DNA from: Basidiobolus meristosporus CBS 931.73
Taxonomy: Eukaryota > Basidiobolomycota > Basidiobolomycetes > Basidiobolales > Basidiobolaceae
Length of the DNA: 57,046 bases
Assembly: GCA_002104905.1 (NCBI GenBank)
Contig: MCFE01000569.1
Span: 1 to 57,046, forward strand
Direction of reading: 5' to 3'
Both the position numbers and the translations under genes were made by a program. Positions 1 through 9,369 of this stretch are shown piece after piece; the first letter of the stretch is position 1, and every line of letters begins with the position of its first letter. The notes below the pieces were generated by a model. That model saw only the letters and a program-made list of their open reading frames with translations. It did no database searches and had not been told where the DNA came from.

Positions 1-2081
1 ACTCCATTTGAAGCATGGTATGGATACAGACCAAGTGCAGAACATCTAAGAATATTTGGGTGTACAGCACATGCCAAAAAACTGGCCGGAAATCAGTCAA
101 ATTTGAGCCAAAAAGTGTAAAATGCATATTTTTGGGCTACTGCAATGAGAGTAAGGCATACAGACTCTACAATACCAAAGCAAAGAAGCTTATCAAGTCC
201 AGGGATGTGTTGTTTGATGAAAATTCAAAATTTTCACAAAAAATGACATCAGATGATGACGAAAATTTGATCTCAAGTCCACCAATTGTCAGGATTGAAT
301 CAGAGCAAAACAATGAAAATTTTTTCACTCCAGAGGACTCTACAACCGTGGTTCAGCCAGAATCAGTGCCCAGGAATATCCCAGAAGTGATCATTCCAGT
401 ATCAAATGCCTGGAGATCAAATTGGACAAGAAATAGCCCAAATTACTATATTAATGAGGGTACAAACTTAGCCTATGCCTATTCAGTCCATATTGATGAA
501 CCCCAGACTGTAAAAGAGGCCCTAAATAGCCCTCAGACAAAGTTTTGGAGATCTGCAATGACTGAGGAATATCAGGCCCTGATGGAAAATCAAACTTGGG
601 ACTTAGTCAAATTACCAATCAACCAAAAATCAATTGGATGCAGATGGGTCTTCAAGACAAAATACAAGGCTGATGGTACAATTGAAAGATACAAAGCAAG
701 ACTTGTAGCCAAAGGATACTCTCAAACAAAAGGACTTGACTATACTGAGACCTTTGCACCGGTAGCCAAGTTCAATTCCATCAGATTAATATTGGCTATT
801 GCAGCAAAATATAAGTTTTTTATTCATCAAATGGATGTAAAAACTGCATTTTTGAATGGAGAACTTGATGAGGATGTGTATATGGACCAGCCTGATGGGT
901 TTGTTGACCAAAATAACCCCCATTTGGTCTGCAAGCTTAAAAAGTCACTATATGGTCTCAAACAATCACCAAGAGCCTGGAATTGCAAGATAGATTCTTA
1001 TTTGGAATCTTTGAGTTTCAAAAGAAGTAATGCTGACTATAGTATATACTATAAGACAGATAGAGCAAATCCAGTTCTATTAGCTCTATATGTGGATGAT
1101 CTTATTATAGCCGCCAATAACCTAGAAACATTGGAAGAGACTAAATCCAGCCTATCTAAGGAGTTCAAGATGTCCAATCTAGGAGAACTTAGTTACTACT
1201 TAGGGATTAAGTTCTCCATAGACAGAAGTACCCAGACTATTACCCTAAGCCAATCCAAGTATATTCAAGATATACTAAAGAAGTACAAAATGGAAGACTG
1301 TAAACCAGCAGCTACCCCAATGGAGACAAACCTTAACTTGGTCAAAACTCAACCAAATCAAGAGAGCTTGGTGCCATCTGAAAGCCCTGACTTTCCTTAT
1401 CAATCTATGGTCGGCAGTCTGATGTATATCATGCTTGGAACACGTCCAGATATCTCATATTCAGTGGGAGTTGTCAGCCAACATAATCAGAATTATGGAT
1501 CTGATCATATTGCAGCAGTTAAGCGGATTTTTAGATACCTAATAAGGAACTGCTGATATCTGCTTAAGATACACTTATAAGGATTCAGAACAGGATCTTG
1601 TGGGATACTCTGATGCTGATTGGGGACGAAATTTAGAAGACAGAAGATCCACCACAGGATACACCTTTCTTTACTGTAAAGGAGCCATTTCATGGAATTC
1701 AAGAAAGCAACCAACCGTAGCACTTTCTACTACAGAGGCAGAGTATATGGCAGCCTGTGAAGCTACAAAAGAAGCAATGTGGTTAAGAAAGCTCTTTACA
1801 GATTTAGGCCTATGTCAAAAAATGCCTATTACTTTATTTCAAGATAATCAAGGATGTATACAATTAGGTAGAAATCCAACTTTTCATGCTAGAACCAAGC
1901 ACATAGATATTAGACATCATTTCATACGTGAAGCTATAGAGAATAACTTAGTTAGCTTAGTTTACTGTCCTACAGATGAAATGATTGCAGACATATTTAC
2001 CAAACCATTAGCTAGAGACAAGTTTGAATATCTTAGGTCAAAATTAGGACTAGTCAGTATGAACATTTAGCTGAGTGGGAG
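1..2081 (+). pseudogene. Ty1/copia retrotransposon copy 1, 3' part of pol (integrase end, RT, RNase H)
   Basis: This is the 3' half of a copia polyprotein, cut by the window edge. Base 1 corresponds to base 6717 of the full element at 4462-9145, and the two are nearly identical. The reverse transcriptase is visible (YVDDLII at about 1090-1110), followed by the RNase H motif YSDADWG (about 1603-1623). Relative to the full element it has one A missing near 108 (run GTCAAATTT against GTCAAAATTT) and one T gained near 1543 (CTAATAAGG against CTAAAAGG). The second change ends the long frame at 1556, and RNase H resumes in another frame to 2070. At 240-246 it keeps six A where the full element has five, so here the joint between the two pol halves is in frame. 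It ends in a polypurine tract just before the LTR. It is a recent, frameshifted copy. Confidence 0.93.
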
Positions 2082-2430
2082 TGTTGTAAAAATTCGTATT
2101 TCCACCTAAATATTCACCTAACTTAGTCACTTAGATCATCACCTCCAAATCCTAGAGAATACTGACCAAATTCCTTGTTGGGATTTACTTAGAATATTTT
2201 CACCAACATACCAGGTACCCAGAACATGAAAATTCTCAAAGTTGTCCAAACAGCCCCAAACTTTGCACACATGCTCTTGGGACCTTCCTTAACCTATTCT
2301 TCGTGTTTGTAATGCCAAGACCATGTAAAAGTATAAATACTACTTTTACATTCAATAAATCATTAAGTGAAAACCACATAATCTACTTGTTCTCCCAATC
2401 ACTTCCAATATCTCCAAGACTCTTACAACC
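2082..2430 (+). repeat. 3' LTR of copia copy 1
   Basis: It begins TGTTGTAA and follows the 349-bp LTR of the full element with scattered substitutions. The last base of the expected TTACAACA terminus is C instead of A, exactly where the sequence switches to an inverted gag fragment. No target duplication can be read because the right flank is another element. Confidence 0.9.
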
Positions 2431-3051
2431 CTTATTAGCACTTGGTTCTCTTAATTGTTCATCCAGAAGCCTTCCATATATGTAATTTAAGGTTGAATCT
2501 TCAGTTCTGGACTCTAGGGCTGATACAAGGCCCTGAAACTTGTCTGTCAGGCTATTCTGAATGGTAACTATCACATCCTCATCAGTAGTTGGTACACCCA
2601 CAGATTCCATTTCATCTACCAGCAGGGTAATTCAGTTAATCAGATTTTCAATTTCTTCTCCTGGCAGCATCTTTGTAGTAAAGAATTATTGTCTCAGATA
2701 CATTCTCTTAGCAGCTGAGCATGAATGGTAGGTGTCTTCTAATGCCTTCCTGGGATTCTTTGCTGTTTTTGCTCTTGAGCATTGAATTAGCAATTTGTCT
2801 TTAACATTAAGGCAAATGCAATTAGAGGCACTTTGTTCTTTCTCTGGTACTCAAAGGCTTCCTCTCCCACATTTTTAGGAGGGCATTCTTCTCCCATGAC
2901 AGTATCCCAAAGGCCTCTTTCTTGTAGCAGCATCTTCATCATCACCTTCCACACTTGGTAGTTAAATCCATCCAACTTTTCAGCAGAGGGAACAGTTCCA
3001 GTAATAGCAGTAGTAAATATTGCGGAGAGTGACAGCTTGGGGCTCATAACC
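2430..3051 (-). pseudogene. Inverted copia gag fragment
   Basis: Read on the minus strand, this matches the first ~600 bp of gag of the full element, from the start ATG region (beside 3051) to about residue 205. Several frameshifts and substitutions break the frame; the longest open piece runs through the neighbouring LTR to 2787. It is truncated at 2430, where it abuts the 3' LTR of copy 1 head-on. The tRNA-primer motif is still visible (CTCATAACC on the plus strand near 3043). It is a degenerate 5' end of an element in the opposite orientation. Confidence 0.88.
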
Positions 3052-3400
3052 TGTCCTAAGAGTCTTGGAGATATTGGAAGTGATTGGGAGAACAAGTAGA
3101 TTATGTGGTTTTCACTTAATGATTTATTGAATGTAAAAGTAGTATTTATACTGTTACATGGTCTTGGCATAAAAAACACATAGAATAGGTTAAGGAAGGT
3201 CCCAAGAACATGTGTGAAAAGTGTGGGGCTGTTTGGACAACTTTGAGGATTTTCATGTTTGGGGTACCTGATATTTTTGTGAAAATATTCTAAGTAAATC
3301 CCAACAAGGAACATGGTCAGTATTCTATATTATTTGAAGGTAATGATCTGAGTGACTAAGTTAGGTGAATATTTAGGTGGAATTACAAATTTTTACAACA
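3052..3400 (-). repeat. 5' LTR of the inverted copia fragment
   Basis: This is a full-length 349-bp LTR in inverted orientation, ending TTTTTACAACA at 3400 on the plus strand, the complement of the LTR start TGTTGTAAAAA. The other terminus reads TGTCCTAAG instead of TGTTGTAAG, so it is older and more diverged than the LTR pair of the intact element. Confidence 0.9.
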
Positions 3401-3479
3401 GCTATAATACAAACATAAAGCTGAACACATAGATCTCTGCTGCTACTGTATCCATTCTCTACTCCATCTTGCACCATGT

Positions 3480-3749
3480 GTGGAGAGTATTGGGCCTTGC
3501 TTCACCTTTTCGGAGTTTCCTATGGAGCGGATGTGTGGGAAGATAGGTAGACATGTTGAGTTGCAGGTACTACCATATCCCAATCTCATCAAGAATAATA
3601 CCATCAAATCTGTCATGCATGTGATAAGTTGGCACTTGGAGGACAGCCAGGAAGAGCTGGAAAATACTGAGGACAGATGTACACATGGAGACACCTATTT
3701 CTATGGCATCAAGAAGCTAAGAAGCCTCAAAATGTGGGTAATCAGTTAA
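3480..3749 (+). pseudogene. Possible DNA-transposon (Plavaka-like) transposase fragment
   Basis: An isolated 89-codon open frame contains FTFSEFPMERMCGKIGRHV followed by LPYPNLIKN. The pattern 'xMERxCGxL ... PYxNLxN' recalls the conserved tail of fungal Plavaka/CACTA-type transposases, where an M-E-R-x-C-G motif precedes a P-Y-x-N-L motif. Nothing else of a transposase, and no terminal inverted repeat, can be seen around it. The family call is from memory of the motif only and could be wrong; a short chance ORF is the alternative. Confidence 0.3.
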
Positions 3750-4053
3750 GTAATGCAAAGTTGGGTTGGGTGCAACAAGCAACTAATCTTTGTTAGGAAA
3801 ACTCTACCAAGGTATGCTGGGTTCCTCTTGGGTCACAAGCCAGCTTCTACACCATTCTATACATAATTCATGCAAACTAGAGCCAGAGTGCACCTATAAG
3901 GGGGACTAGAATCCAGCAGGGAGAAGGAATATATTGGCTAAATACCAAGAGTTCTTTGAGGAAATTCTGGAGGTGTTCATGGCAGAAATGGCAGCAACCA
4001 AGCATATGTTTGGAAGATGTATATGTTACCAGCAGTACAGGTATATGACAACT

Positions 4054-4461
4054 ATGCAAGTATCATACTAAAAAGCTGTAAAGTTGAGGTGATAGAAGTA
4101 TGTCAATTGTGGCAGGTGTGTCTTTGTATAGGTTAGTAAGCAGGAGGCCATATTTTTTTTGATGCAAACTATATGTGGAGTACCCAAGGTAGTAGTGAGC
4201 AAGCAAATAAAGAGGGGTGATTCTACAATGGAATATATGAATTGCACATGGAGAGGTAGAAAAAGGAAATACCATTTGGTAAGTTAGTATGGTAGCATTA
4301 TACAGAAATTGCTGTTGGCTGCCATACTGCCATTATAATGCCATTAGAGTGTTCCTGTGAAGTCATTGAAATACCATCAAGTTTTTTGCCATATAAGGCA
4401 ATTGGCTGTTCTGCCAGTTGGATCCATTTAAATTAGTTTTAGAGCACAATAAGACCACAAC
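4054..4461. repeat. Interspersed repeat X, left part of copy A
   Basis: From GCAAGTATCATAC onward this is recognisably the same sequence as 9370-9860: shared blocks include the segment near 4090 (AGAAGTATGT..AATTGTGGCAGG) and the block TTTTTTGCCATATAAGGCAA near 4383. It stops at 4461, where the intact copia element begins, and resumes at 9146. No coding potential is apparent. It is probably part of an older non-coding mobile element. Confidence 0.8.
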
Positions 4462-4810
4462 TGTTGTAAAAATTTGTATTTCCACCTAAATATTCACCTA
4501 ACTTAGTCACTTAGATCATCACCTTCAAATCCTAGAGAATACTGACCAAATTCCTTGTCGGGATTTACTTAGAATATTTTCACCAAAATACCAGGTACCC
4601 AGAACATGAAAATTCTCAAAGTTGTCCAAACAGCCCCAAACTTTGCACACATGTTCTTGGGACCTTCCTTAACCTATTCTACGTGTTTGTAATGCCAAGA
4701 CCATGTAAAAGTATAAATACTACTTTTACATTCAATAAATCATTAAGTGAAAACCACATAATCTACTTGTTCTCCAAATCACTTCCAATATCTCCAAGAC
4801 TCTTACAACA
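4462..4810 (+). repeat. 5' LTR of the intact copia element
   Basis: 349 bp, TG...CA ended with 8-bp perfect inverted termini. A TATAAATA box lies at 4712-4719 and an AATAAA at 4733-4738, so the transcript probably starts around 4740. From there to 4815 there is no upstream ATG. Confidence 0.93.
4712..4719 (+). promoter_or_regulatory. LTR TATA box
   Basis: TATAAATA inside the 5' LTR, about 100 bp before the first gag ATG. The same string is present in the 3' LTR and in the other LTR copies in the window. Confidence 0.6.
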
Positions 4811-4822
4811 GGTTATGAGCCC
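4811..4822 (+). promoter_or_regulatory. Primer binding site, half-tRNA initiator Met type
   Basis: GGTTATGAGCCC directly abuts the 5' LTR. It is the exact complement of the anticodon stem-loop of eukaryotic initiator tRNA-Met (GGGCTCATAACC, CAT anticodon in the middle). Drosophila copia and yeast Ty5 are known to prime from a cleaved 5' half of this tRNA rather than from its CCA end. There is no TGG expected for 3'-end priming, so half-tRNA priming is the best reading. The gag ATG (4815) lies within this site. Confidence 0.75.
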
Positions 4823-6962
4823 CAAGCTGTCACTCTCTGCAATATCTACTGCTGCTATTACTGGAATTTTTCCCTCTGCTGAAAAGTTGGATGGCACTAA
4901 CTACCAAGTGTGGAAGGTGAAGATGAAGATGCTGCTACAAGAAAGAGGCCTTTGGGATATTGTCATGGGAGAAGAATGCCCTCCTAAAAACGTGGGAGAG
5001 GAAGCCTTAAAGTACCAGAAGAAAGAACAAAGTGCCTTTAACTGCATTTGCCTTAATGTCAAGGACAAATTGCTAATTCAATGCTCAAGAGCAAAAACGG
5101 CAAAGAATGCCTGGAAGGCATTAGAAGACACCTACCAGTCATGTTCAGCTGCCAAGAAAATGTATCTGAGAAGAAAATTCTTTACTACAAAGATGCTGCC
5201 AGGAGAAGAAATGAAAAATCTAATTAACAGAATTACCCTGCTGGTAGATGAGATGGAATCTGTGGGCGTACCAACTACTGATGAGGATGTGATAGTTACC
5301 ATCCTGAATAGCCTGACAGACAAGTTTCAGGGCCTTGTATCAGCCCTAGAGTCCAGAACTGAAGATTTGACCTTAAATTACGTATATGGAAGGCTCCTGG
5401 ATGAAGAATTAAGAAAATCAAGCGCCAATAAGAAGGAAGAAGAAAATGCTTTAATAAGCAATGATAACCAACAAAGGAGGTACCCAAGACCCTACAAAGG
5501 CAACAACAACCTATTTTGCAACTACTGCAAAAGGAAAGGACACACATCAGACCGGTGTTTCAAAAAGAGAGATTATCAGCAAAAGAAGCCTGAATATGGA
5601 AATGCTGCAACAACTGAAGATAGACTATTCATATCTGCACTAAATATGACCACAAACAAGGATTCTCAGACGTGGTATAATGACTCTGGAGCTTCTCAAC
5701 ACTTTACACACCAAAAAGAACTTTTTACCCAATATCAAGAAATTCCAATTAAGAAGGTTTTCATGGGTGACAATAGAACACTTGATGCAGTGGGAGAAGG
5801 AACTATCCAAGTAAACCTTAGAAGCAGTGAAGGAAGCCATACACTGACCTTTAAAGAAGTACTCTATGTACCAGAAATAGCCAAGAACCTACTCTCTGTA
5901 AGCAAGGCCACAGCAGAAGGACTCAGTTTCAGTTTTGACAATTCTGGATGCAGGATCACTGATCAAAATGGTGCTCATATTTCTTTGGGCATCAGAGATC
6001 AGAACCTATACAAGTTGACTTATATTCCATCATATCTGGAAGCCAATATAAGTAACTTAAATGAAGAAACACCAATGCTTTGGCACAGGAGATTTGGACA
6101 CATCAATTTTGATTATTTGCGCAAAATGATCAAAGATCAGCTAATTTCTGGAGTGAAAATTGATCCCCCAGCTAATTTGGAGCACTGTGAAGCCTGCATA
6201 TATGGGAAACAAGCCAGACAACCGTTCAAGAGCTCTGGGTTAATCAAAACTAAGAAAAAATTAGATCTAATTCACTCAGATCTGTGTGGACCTATGCAAA
6301 ATTTATCCTTAGGCGGGATGAAGTATTTAATCACTTTTATTGATGATTATACAAGATACACATGGGTCTACTTCATGGAGAGAAAGGAAGAAGCTCTGTC
6401 TAAGCTCAGGGAGTTTAAAGCCATGGTGGAGAGAGAAACTGGTGAAAAAATCAAGAAAATACGCTCTGACAATGGTGGAGAATATACCTCAAAACTCTTC
6501 ATCCACTTCTGCAAAATTCATGGGATAAAGCAAGAGACTACTGTACCATACTCCCCACAGCAAAATGGAGTAGCAGAACGAGCTAACAGATCAATAATTG
6601 ATATGGCAAGATCTATGATCCATGATCAAAAATTATCCTATGATTTTTGGGCGGAATCAGTTGCCACTGCTGTATATCTTAAAAATAGGAGTTATAACAG
6701 AATACTTTGTGATTCTACTCCATTTGAAGCATGGTATGGATACAGACCAAGTGAAGAACATCTAAGAATATTTGGGTGTACAGCATATGCCAAAAAACTG
6801 GCCGGAAATCAGTCAAAATTTGAGCCAAAAAGTGTAAAATGCATATTTTTGGGCTACTGCAATGAGAGTAAGGCATACAGACTCTACAATACCAAAGCAA
6901 AGAAGCTTATCAAGTCCAGGGATGTGTTGTTTGATGAAAATTCAAAATTTTCACAAAAATGA
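4815..6962 (+). CDS. Copia Gag-protease-integrase, front part of the polyprotein
   Basis: 715 codons. The start is the ATG four bases after the LTR, the first ATG of the predicted transcript; the frame is open further upstream but only through the LTR promoter. Domains in order: Gag with the UBN2-like segment LTDKFQGLV; a CCHC zinc knuckle CNYCKRKGHTSDRC (about residues 234-247); aspartic protease motif NDSGAS (about 290); integrase HHCC zinc finger (HRRFGHINF ... CEACIYGKQ); integrase core with HSDLCGP, RSDNGGEY and SPQQNGVAERANR. All catalytic residues I can check are present. The frame closes at TGA 6960-6962, four bases into the next ORF, because one A is missing from a run relative to copy 1. 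Fragments of the same gag occur at 2430-3051 and 10178-11058. Confidence 0.92.
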   Translation: MSPKLSLSAISTAAITGIFPSAEKLDGTNYQVWKVKMKMLLQERGLWDIVMGEECPPKNVGEEALKYQKKEQSAFNCICLNVKDKLLIQCSRAKTAKNAWKALEDTYQSCSAAKKMYLRRKFFTTKMLPGEEMKNLINRITLLVDEMESVGVPTTDEDVIVTILNSLTDKFQGLVSALESRTEDLTLNYVYGRLLDEELRKSSANKKEEENALISNDNQQRRYPRPYKGNNNLFCNYCKRKGHTSDRCFKKRDYQQKKPEYGNAATTEDRLFISALNMTTNKDSQTWYNDSGASQHFTHQKELFTQYQEIPIKKVFMGDNRTLDAVGEGTIQVNLRSSEGSHTLTFKEVLYVPEIAKNLLSVSKATAEGLSFSFDNSGCRITDQNGAHISLGIRDQNLYKLTYIPSYLEANISNLNEETPMLWHRRFGHINFDYLRKMIKDQLISGVKIDPPANLEHCEACIYGKQARQPFKSSGLIKTKKKLDLIHSDLCGPMQNLSLGGMKYLITFIDDYTRYTWVYFMERKEEALSKLREFKAMVERETGEKIKKIRSDNGGEYTSKLFIHFCKIHGIKQETTVPYSPQQNGVAERANRSIIDMARSMIHDQKLSYDFWAESVATAVYLKNRSYNRILCDSTPFEAWYGYRPSEEHLRIFGCTAYAKKLAGNQSKFEPKSVKCIFLGYCNESKAYRLYNTKAKKLIKSRDVLFDENSKFSQK

Positions 6963-8785
6963 CATCAGATGATGACGAAAATTTGATCTCAAGTCCACCA
7001 ATTGTCAGGATTGAATCAGAGCAAAACAATGAAAATTTTTTCACTCCAGAGGACTCTACAACCGTGGTTCAGCCAGAATCAGTGCCCAGGAATATCCCAG
7101 AAGTGATCATTCCAGTATCAAATGCCCGGAGATCCAATCGGACAAGAAATAGCCCAAATTACTATATCAATGAGGGTACAAACTTAGCCTATGCCTATTC
7201 AGTCCATGTTGATGAACCCCAGACTGTAAAAGAGGCCCTAAATAGCCCTCAGGCGAAGTTTTGGAGATCTGCAATGACTGAGGAATATCAGGCACTGATG
7301 GAAAATCAAACTTGGGACTTAGTCAAATTACCAATCAACCAAAAATCAATTGGATGCAGATGGGTCTTCAAGACAAAATACAAGGCTGATGGTACAATTG
7401 AAAGATACAAAGCAAGACTTGTAGCCAAAGGATACTCTCAAACAAAAGGACTTGACTATACTGAGACCTTTGCACCGGTAGCCAAGTTTAATTCCATCAG
7501 ATTAATATTGGCTATTGCAGCCAAATATAAGTTTTTTATTCATCAAATGGATGTAAAAACTGCATTTTTGAATGGAGAACTTGATGAGGACGTGTATATG
7601 GACCAGCCTGATGGGCTTGTTGACCAAAATAACCCCCATTTGGTCTGCAAGCTTAAAAAGTCACTATATGGTCTCAAACAATCACCGAGAGCCTGGAATT
7701 GCAAGATAGATTCTTATTTGGAATCTTTGAGTTTCAAAAGGAGTAATGCTGACTATAGTATATACTATAAGCCAGATAGAGCAAATCCAGTTCTATTAGC
7801 TCTATATGTGGATGATCTTATTATAGCCGCCAATAACCTAGAAACATTGGAAGAGACTAAATCCAGCCTATCTAAGGAGTTCAAGATGTCCAATCTAGGA
7901 GAACTTAGTTACTACTTAGGGATTAAGTTCTCCATAGACAGAAGTACCCAGACTATTACCCTAAGTCAATCCAAGTATATTCAAGATATACTAAAGAAGT
8001 ACAAAATGGAAGACTGTAAACCGGCAGCTACCCCAATGGAGACAAACCTTAACTTGGTCAAAACTCAACCAAATCAAGAGAGCTTGGTGCCATCTGAAAG
8101 CCCTGACTTTCCTTATCAATCTATGGTCGGCAGTCTGATGTATATCATGCTTGGAACACGTCCAGATATCTCATATTCAGTGGGAGTAGTCAGCCAACAT
8201 AATCAGAATTATGGATCTGATCATATTGCAGCAGTTAAGCGGATTTTTAGATACCTAAAAGGAACTGCTGATATCTGCTTAAGATACACTTATAAGGATT
8301 CAGAACAGGATCTTGTGGGATACTCTGATGCTGATTGGGGACGAAATTTGGAAGACAGAAGATCTACCACAGGATACACCTTTCTTTACTGTAAAGGAGC
8401 CATTTCATGGAATTCAAGAAAGCAACCAACCGTAGCACTTTCCACCACAGAGGCAGAGTATATGGCAGCCTGTGAAGCTACAAAAGAAGCAATGTGGTTA
8501 AGAAAGCTCTTTACAGATTTAGGCCAATGTCAAAAAATGCCTATTACTTTATTTCAAGATAATCAAGGATGTATACAATTAGGTAGAAATCCAACTTTTC
8601 ATGCTAGAACCAAGCACATAGATATTAGACATCATTTCATACGTGAAGCTATAGAGAATAACTTAGTTAGCTTAGTTTACTGTCCTACAGATGAAATGAT
8701 TGCAGACATATTTACCAAACCATTAGCTAGAGACAAGTTTGAATATTTTAGGTCAAAATTAGGACTAGTCAGTATGAACATTTAG
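6959..8785 (+). CDS. Copia reverse transcriptase-RNase H, rear part of the polyprotein
   Basis: 608 codons from ATG 6959, overlapping the previous stop as ATGA. The RT palm is intact (MDVKTAFLNGEL, then YVDDLII), as is the RNase H domain (YSDADWG, STTEAEYMA, KHIDIRHHF). In copia elements this is normally continuous with integrase, and it is continuous in copy 1. The ORF may therefore be untranslated unless a -1 frameshift or re-initiation at the overlapping ATG occurs. The protein is otherwise free of stops, consistent with a very recent lesion or a homopolymer sequencing error. Confidence 0.92.
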   Translation: MTSDDDENLISSPPIVRIESEQNNENFFTPEDSTTVVQPESVPRNIPEVIIPVSNARRSNRTRNSPNYYINEGTNLAYAYSVHVDEPQTVKEALNSPQAKFWRSAMTEEYQALMENQTWDLVKLPINQKSIGCRWVFKTKYKADGTIERYKARLVAKGYSQTKGLDYTETFAPVAKFNSIRLILAIAAKYKFFIHQMDVKTAFLNGELDEDVYMDQPDGLVDQNNPHLVCKLKKSLYGLKQSPRAWNCKIDSYLESLSFKRSNADYSIYYKPDRANPVLLALYVDDLIIAANNLETLEETKSSLSKEFKMSNLGELSYYLGIKFSIDRSTQTITLSQSKYIQDILKKYKMEDCKPAATPMETNLNLVKTQPNQESLVPSESPDFPYQSMVGSLMYIMLGTRPDISYSVGVVSQHNQNYGSDHIAAVKRIFRYLKGTADICLRYTYKDSEQDLVGYSDADWGRNLEDRRSTTGYTFLYCKGAISWNSRKQPTVALSTTEAEYMAACEATKEAMWLRKLFTDLGQCQKMPITLFQDNQGCIQLGRNPTFHARTKHIDIRHHFIREAIENNLVSLVYCPTDEMIADIFTKPLARDKFEYFRSKLGLVSMNI

Positions 8786-8796
8786 CTGAGTGGGAG
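8786..8796 (+). other. Polypurine tract
   Basis: The bases between the pol stop and the 3' LTR read CTGAGTGGGAG, a purine-rich stretch in the position where plus-strand cDNA priming occurs in LTR retrotransposons. The same string precedes the LTR of copy 1 at 2071-2081. Confidence 0.6.
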
Positions 8797-9145
8797 TGTT
8801 GTAAAAATTTGTATTTCCACCTAAATATTCACCTAACTTAGTCACTTAGATCATCACCTTCAAATCCTAGAGAATACTGACCAAATTCCTTGTCGGGATT
8901 TACTTAGAATATTTTCACCAAAATACCAGGTACCCAGAACATGAAAATTCTCAAAGTTGTCCAAACAGCCCCAAACTTTGCACACATGTTCTTGGGACCT
9001 TCCTTAACCTATTCTACGTGTTTGTAATGCCAAGACCATGTAAAAGTATAAATACTACTTTTACATTCAATAAATCATTAAGTGAAAACTACATAATCTA
9101 CTTGTTCTCCAAATCACTTCCAATATCTCCAAGACTCTTACAACA
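8797..9145 (+). repeat. 3' LTR of the intact copia element
   Basis: 349 bp, identical by eye to the 5' LTR except T at 9090, and followed by the target duplication ACAAC. Confidence 0.93.
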
Positions 9146-9258
9146 ACAACAATGCCATGCAATTATTGTCACAGCACTAATCAAGTCTTATCAAGTTTTA
9201 TAACTTTATTTGGCAGTAAAATTAGCAAAACACCGTTGTAATCCCGCCATAAAATTGT
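9146..9258. repeat. Interspersed repeat X, right part of copy A
   Basis: The sequence resumes repeat X where it broke off at 4461: AACAATGCCATGC, then a TTTATTTGGCAGTAAAA segment and a TGTAATCCCGCCATAAAATTG end, matching 9856-9966 of copy B with substitutions. Confidence 0.75.
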
Positions 9259-9308
9259 TTAGAGGGCCACTAATTCCAAGCTGCTAGTATTATGGTGGTC
9301 TCTAAACA
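9256..9308. repeat. Imperfect inverted repeat (hairpin)
   Basis: TGTTTAGAGGGCCACTAAT on the left pairs with ATTATGGTGGTCTCTAAACA on the right around a short loop (TCCAAGCTGCTAGT). The arms resemble abutting terminal inverted repeats of a small DNA transposon. The hairpin lies exactly at the right end of repeat X copy A. Confidence 0.5.
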
Positions 9309-9369
9309 GGATCCTGACAAGTGATCCTGATTTGATCCACCCACAGGACCAAATTATTTTTCATAGAGT

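Larger units (their letters stand above)
4462..9145 (+). mobile_element. Nearly intact Ty1/copia LTR retrotransposon
   Basis: The 4684-bp element has 349-bp LTRs at 4462-4810 and 8797-9145, each bounded by the 8-bp inverted termini TGTTGTAA/TTACAACA. It is flanked by the 5-bp direct repeat ACAAC (4457-4461 and 9146-9150). By eye the LTRs differ at a single position (C at 4755, T at 9090), which implies a young insertion. The internal order Gag, protease, integrase, reverse transcriptase, RNase H is the copia order. A polypurine tract precedes the 3' LTR and a half-tRNA-type PBS follows the 5' LTR. The only visible lesion is one missing A in a run near 6955 that splits the polyprotein into two overlapping ORFs. 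Confidence 0.95.

Noticed and set aside
2303-2485. Recurrent short ORF starting FVMPRPCKSINTTFT, found again at 4683, 9018 and in inverted LTRs
   Set aside because: It is part of the LTR upstream of or across the TATA box, so it is not in the element transcript as a start; it repeats only because the LTR repeats.
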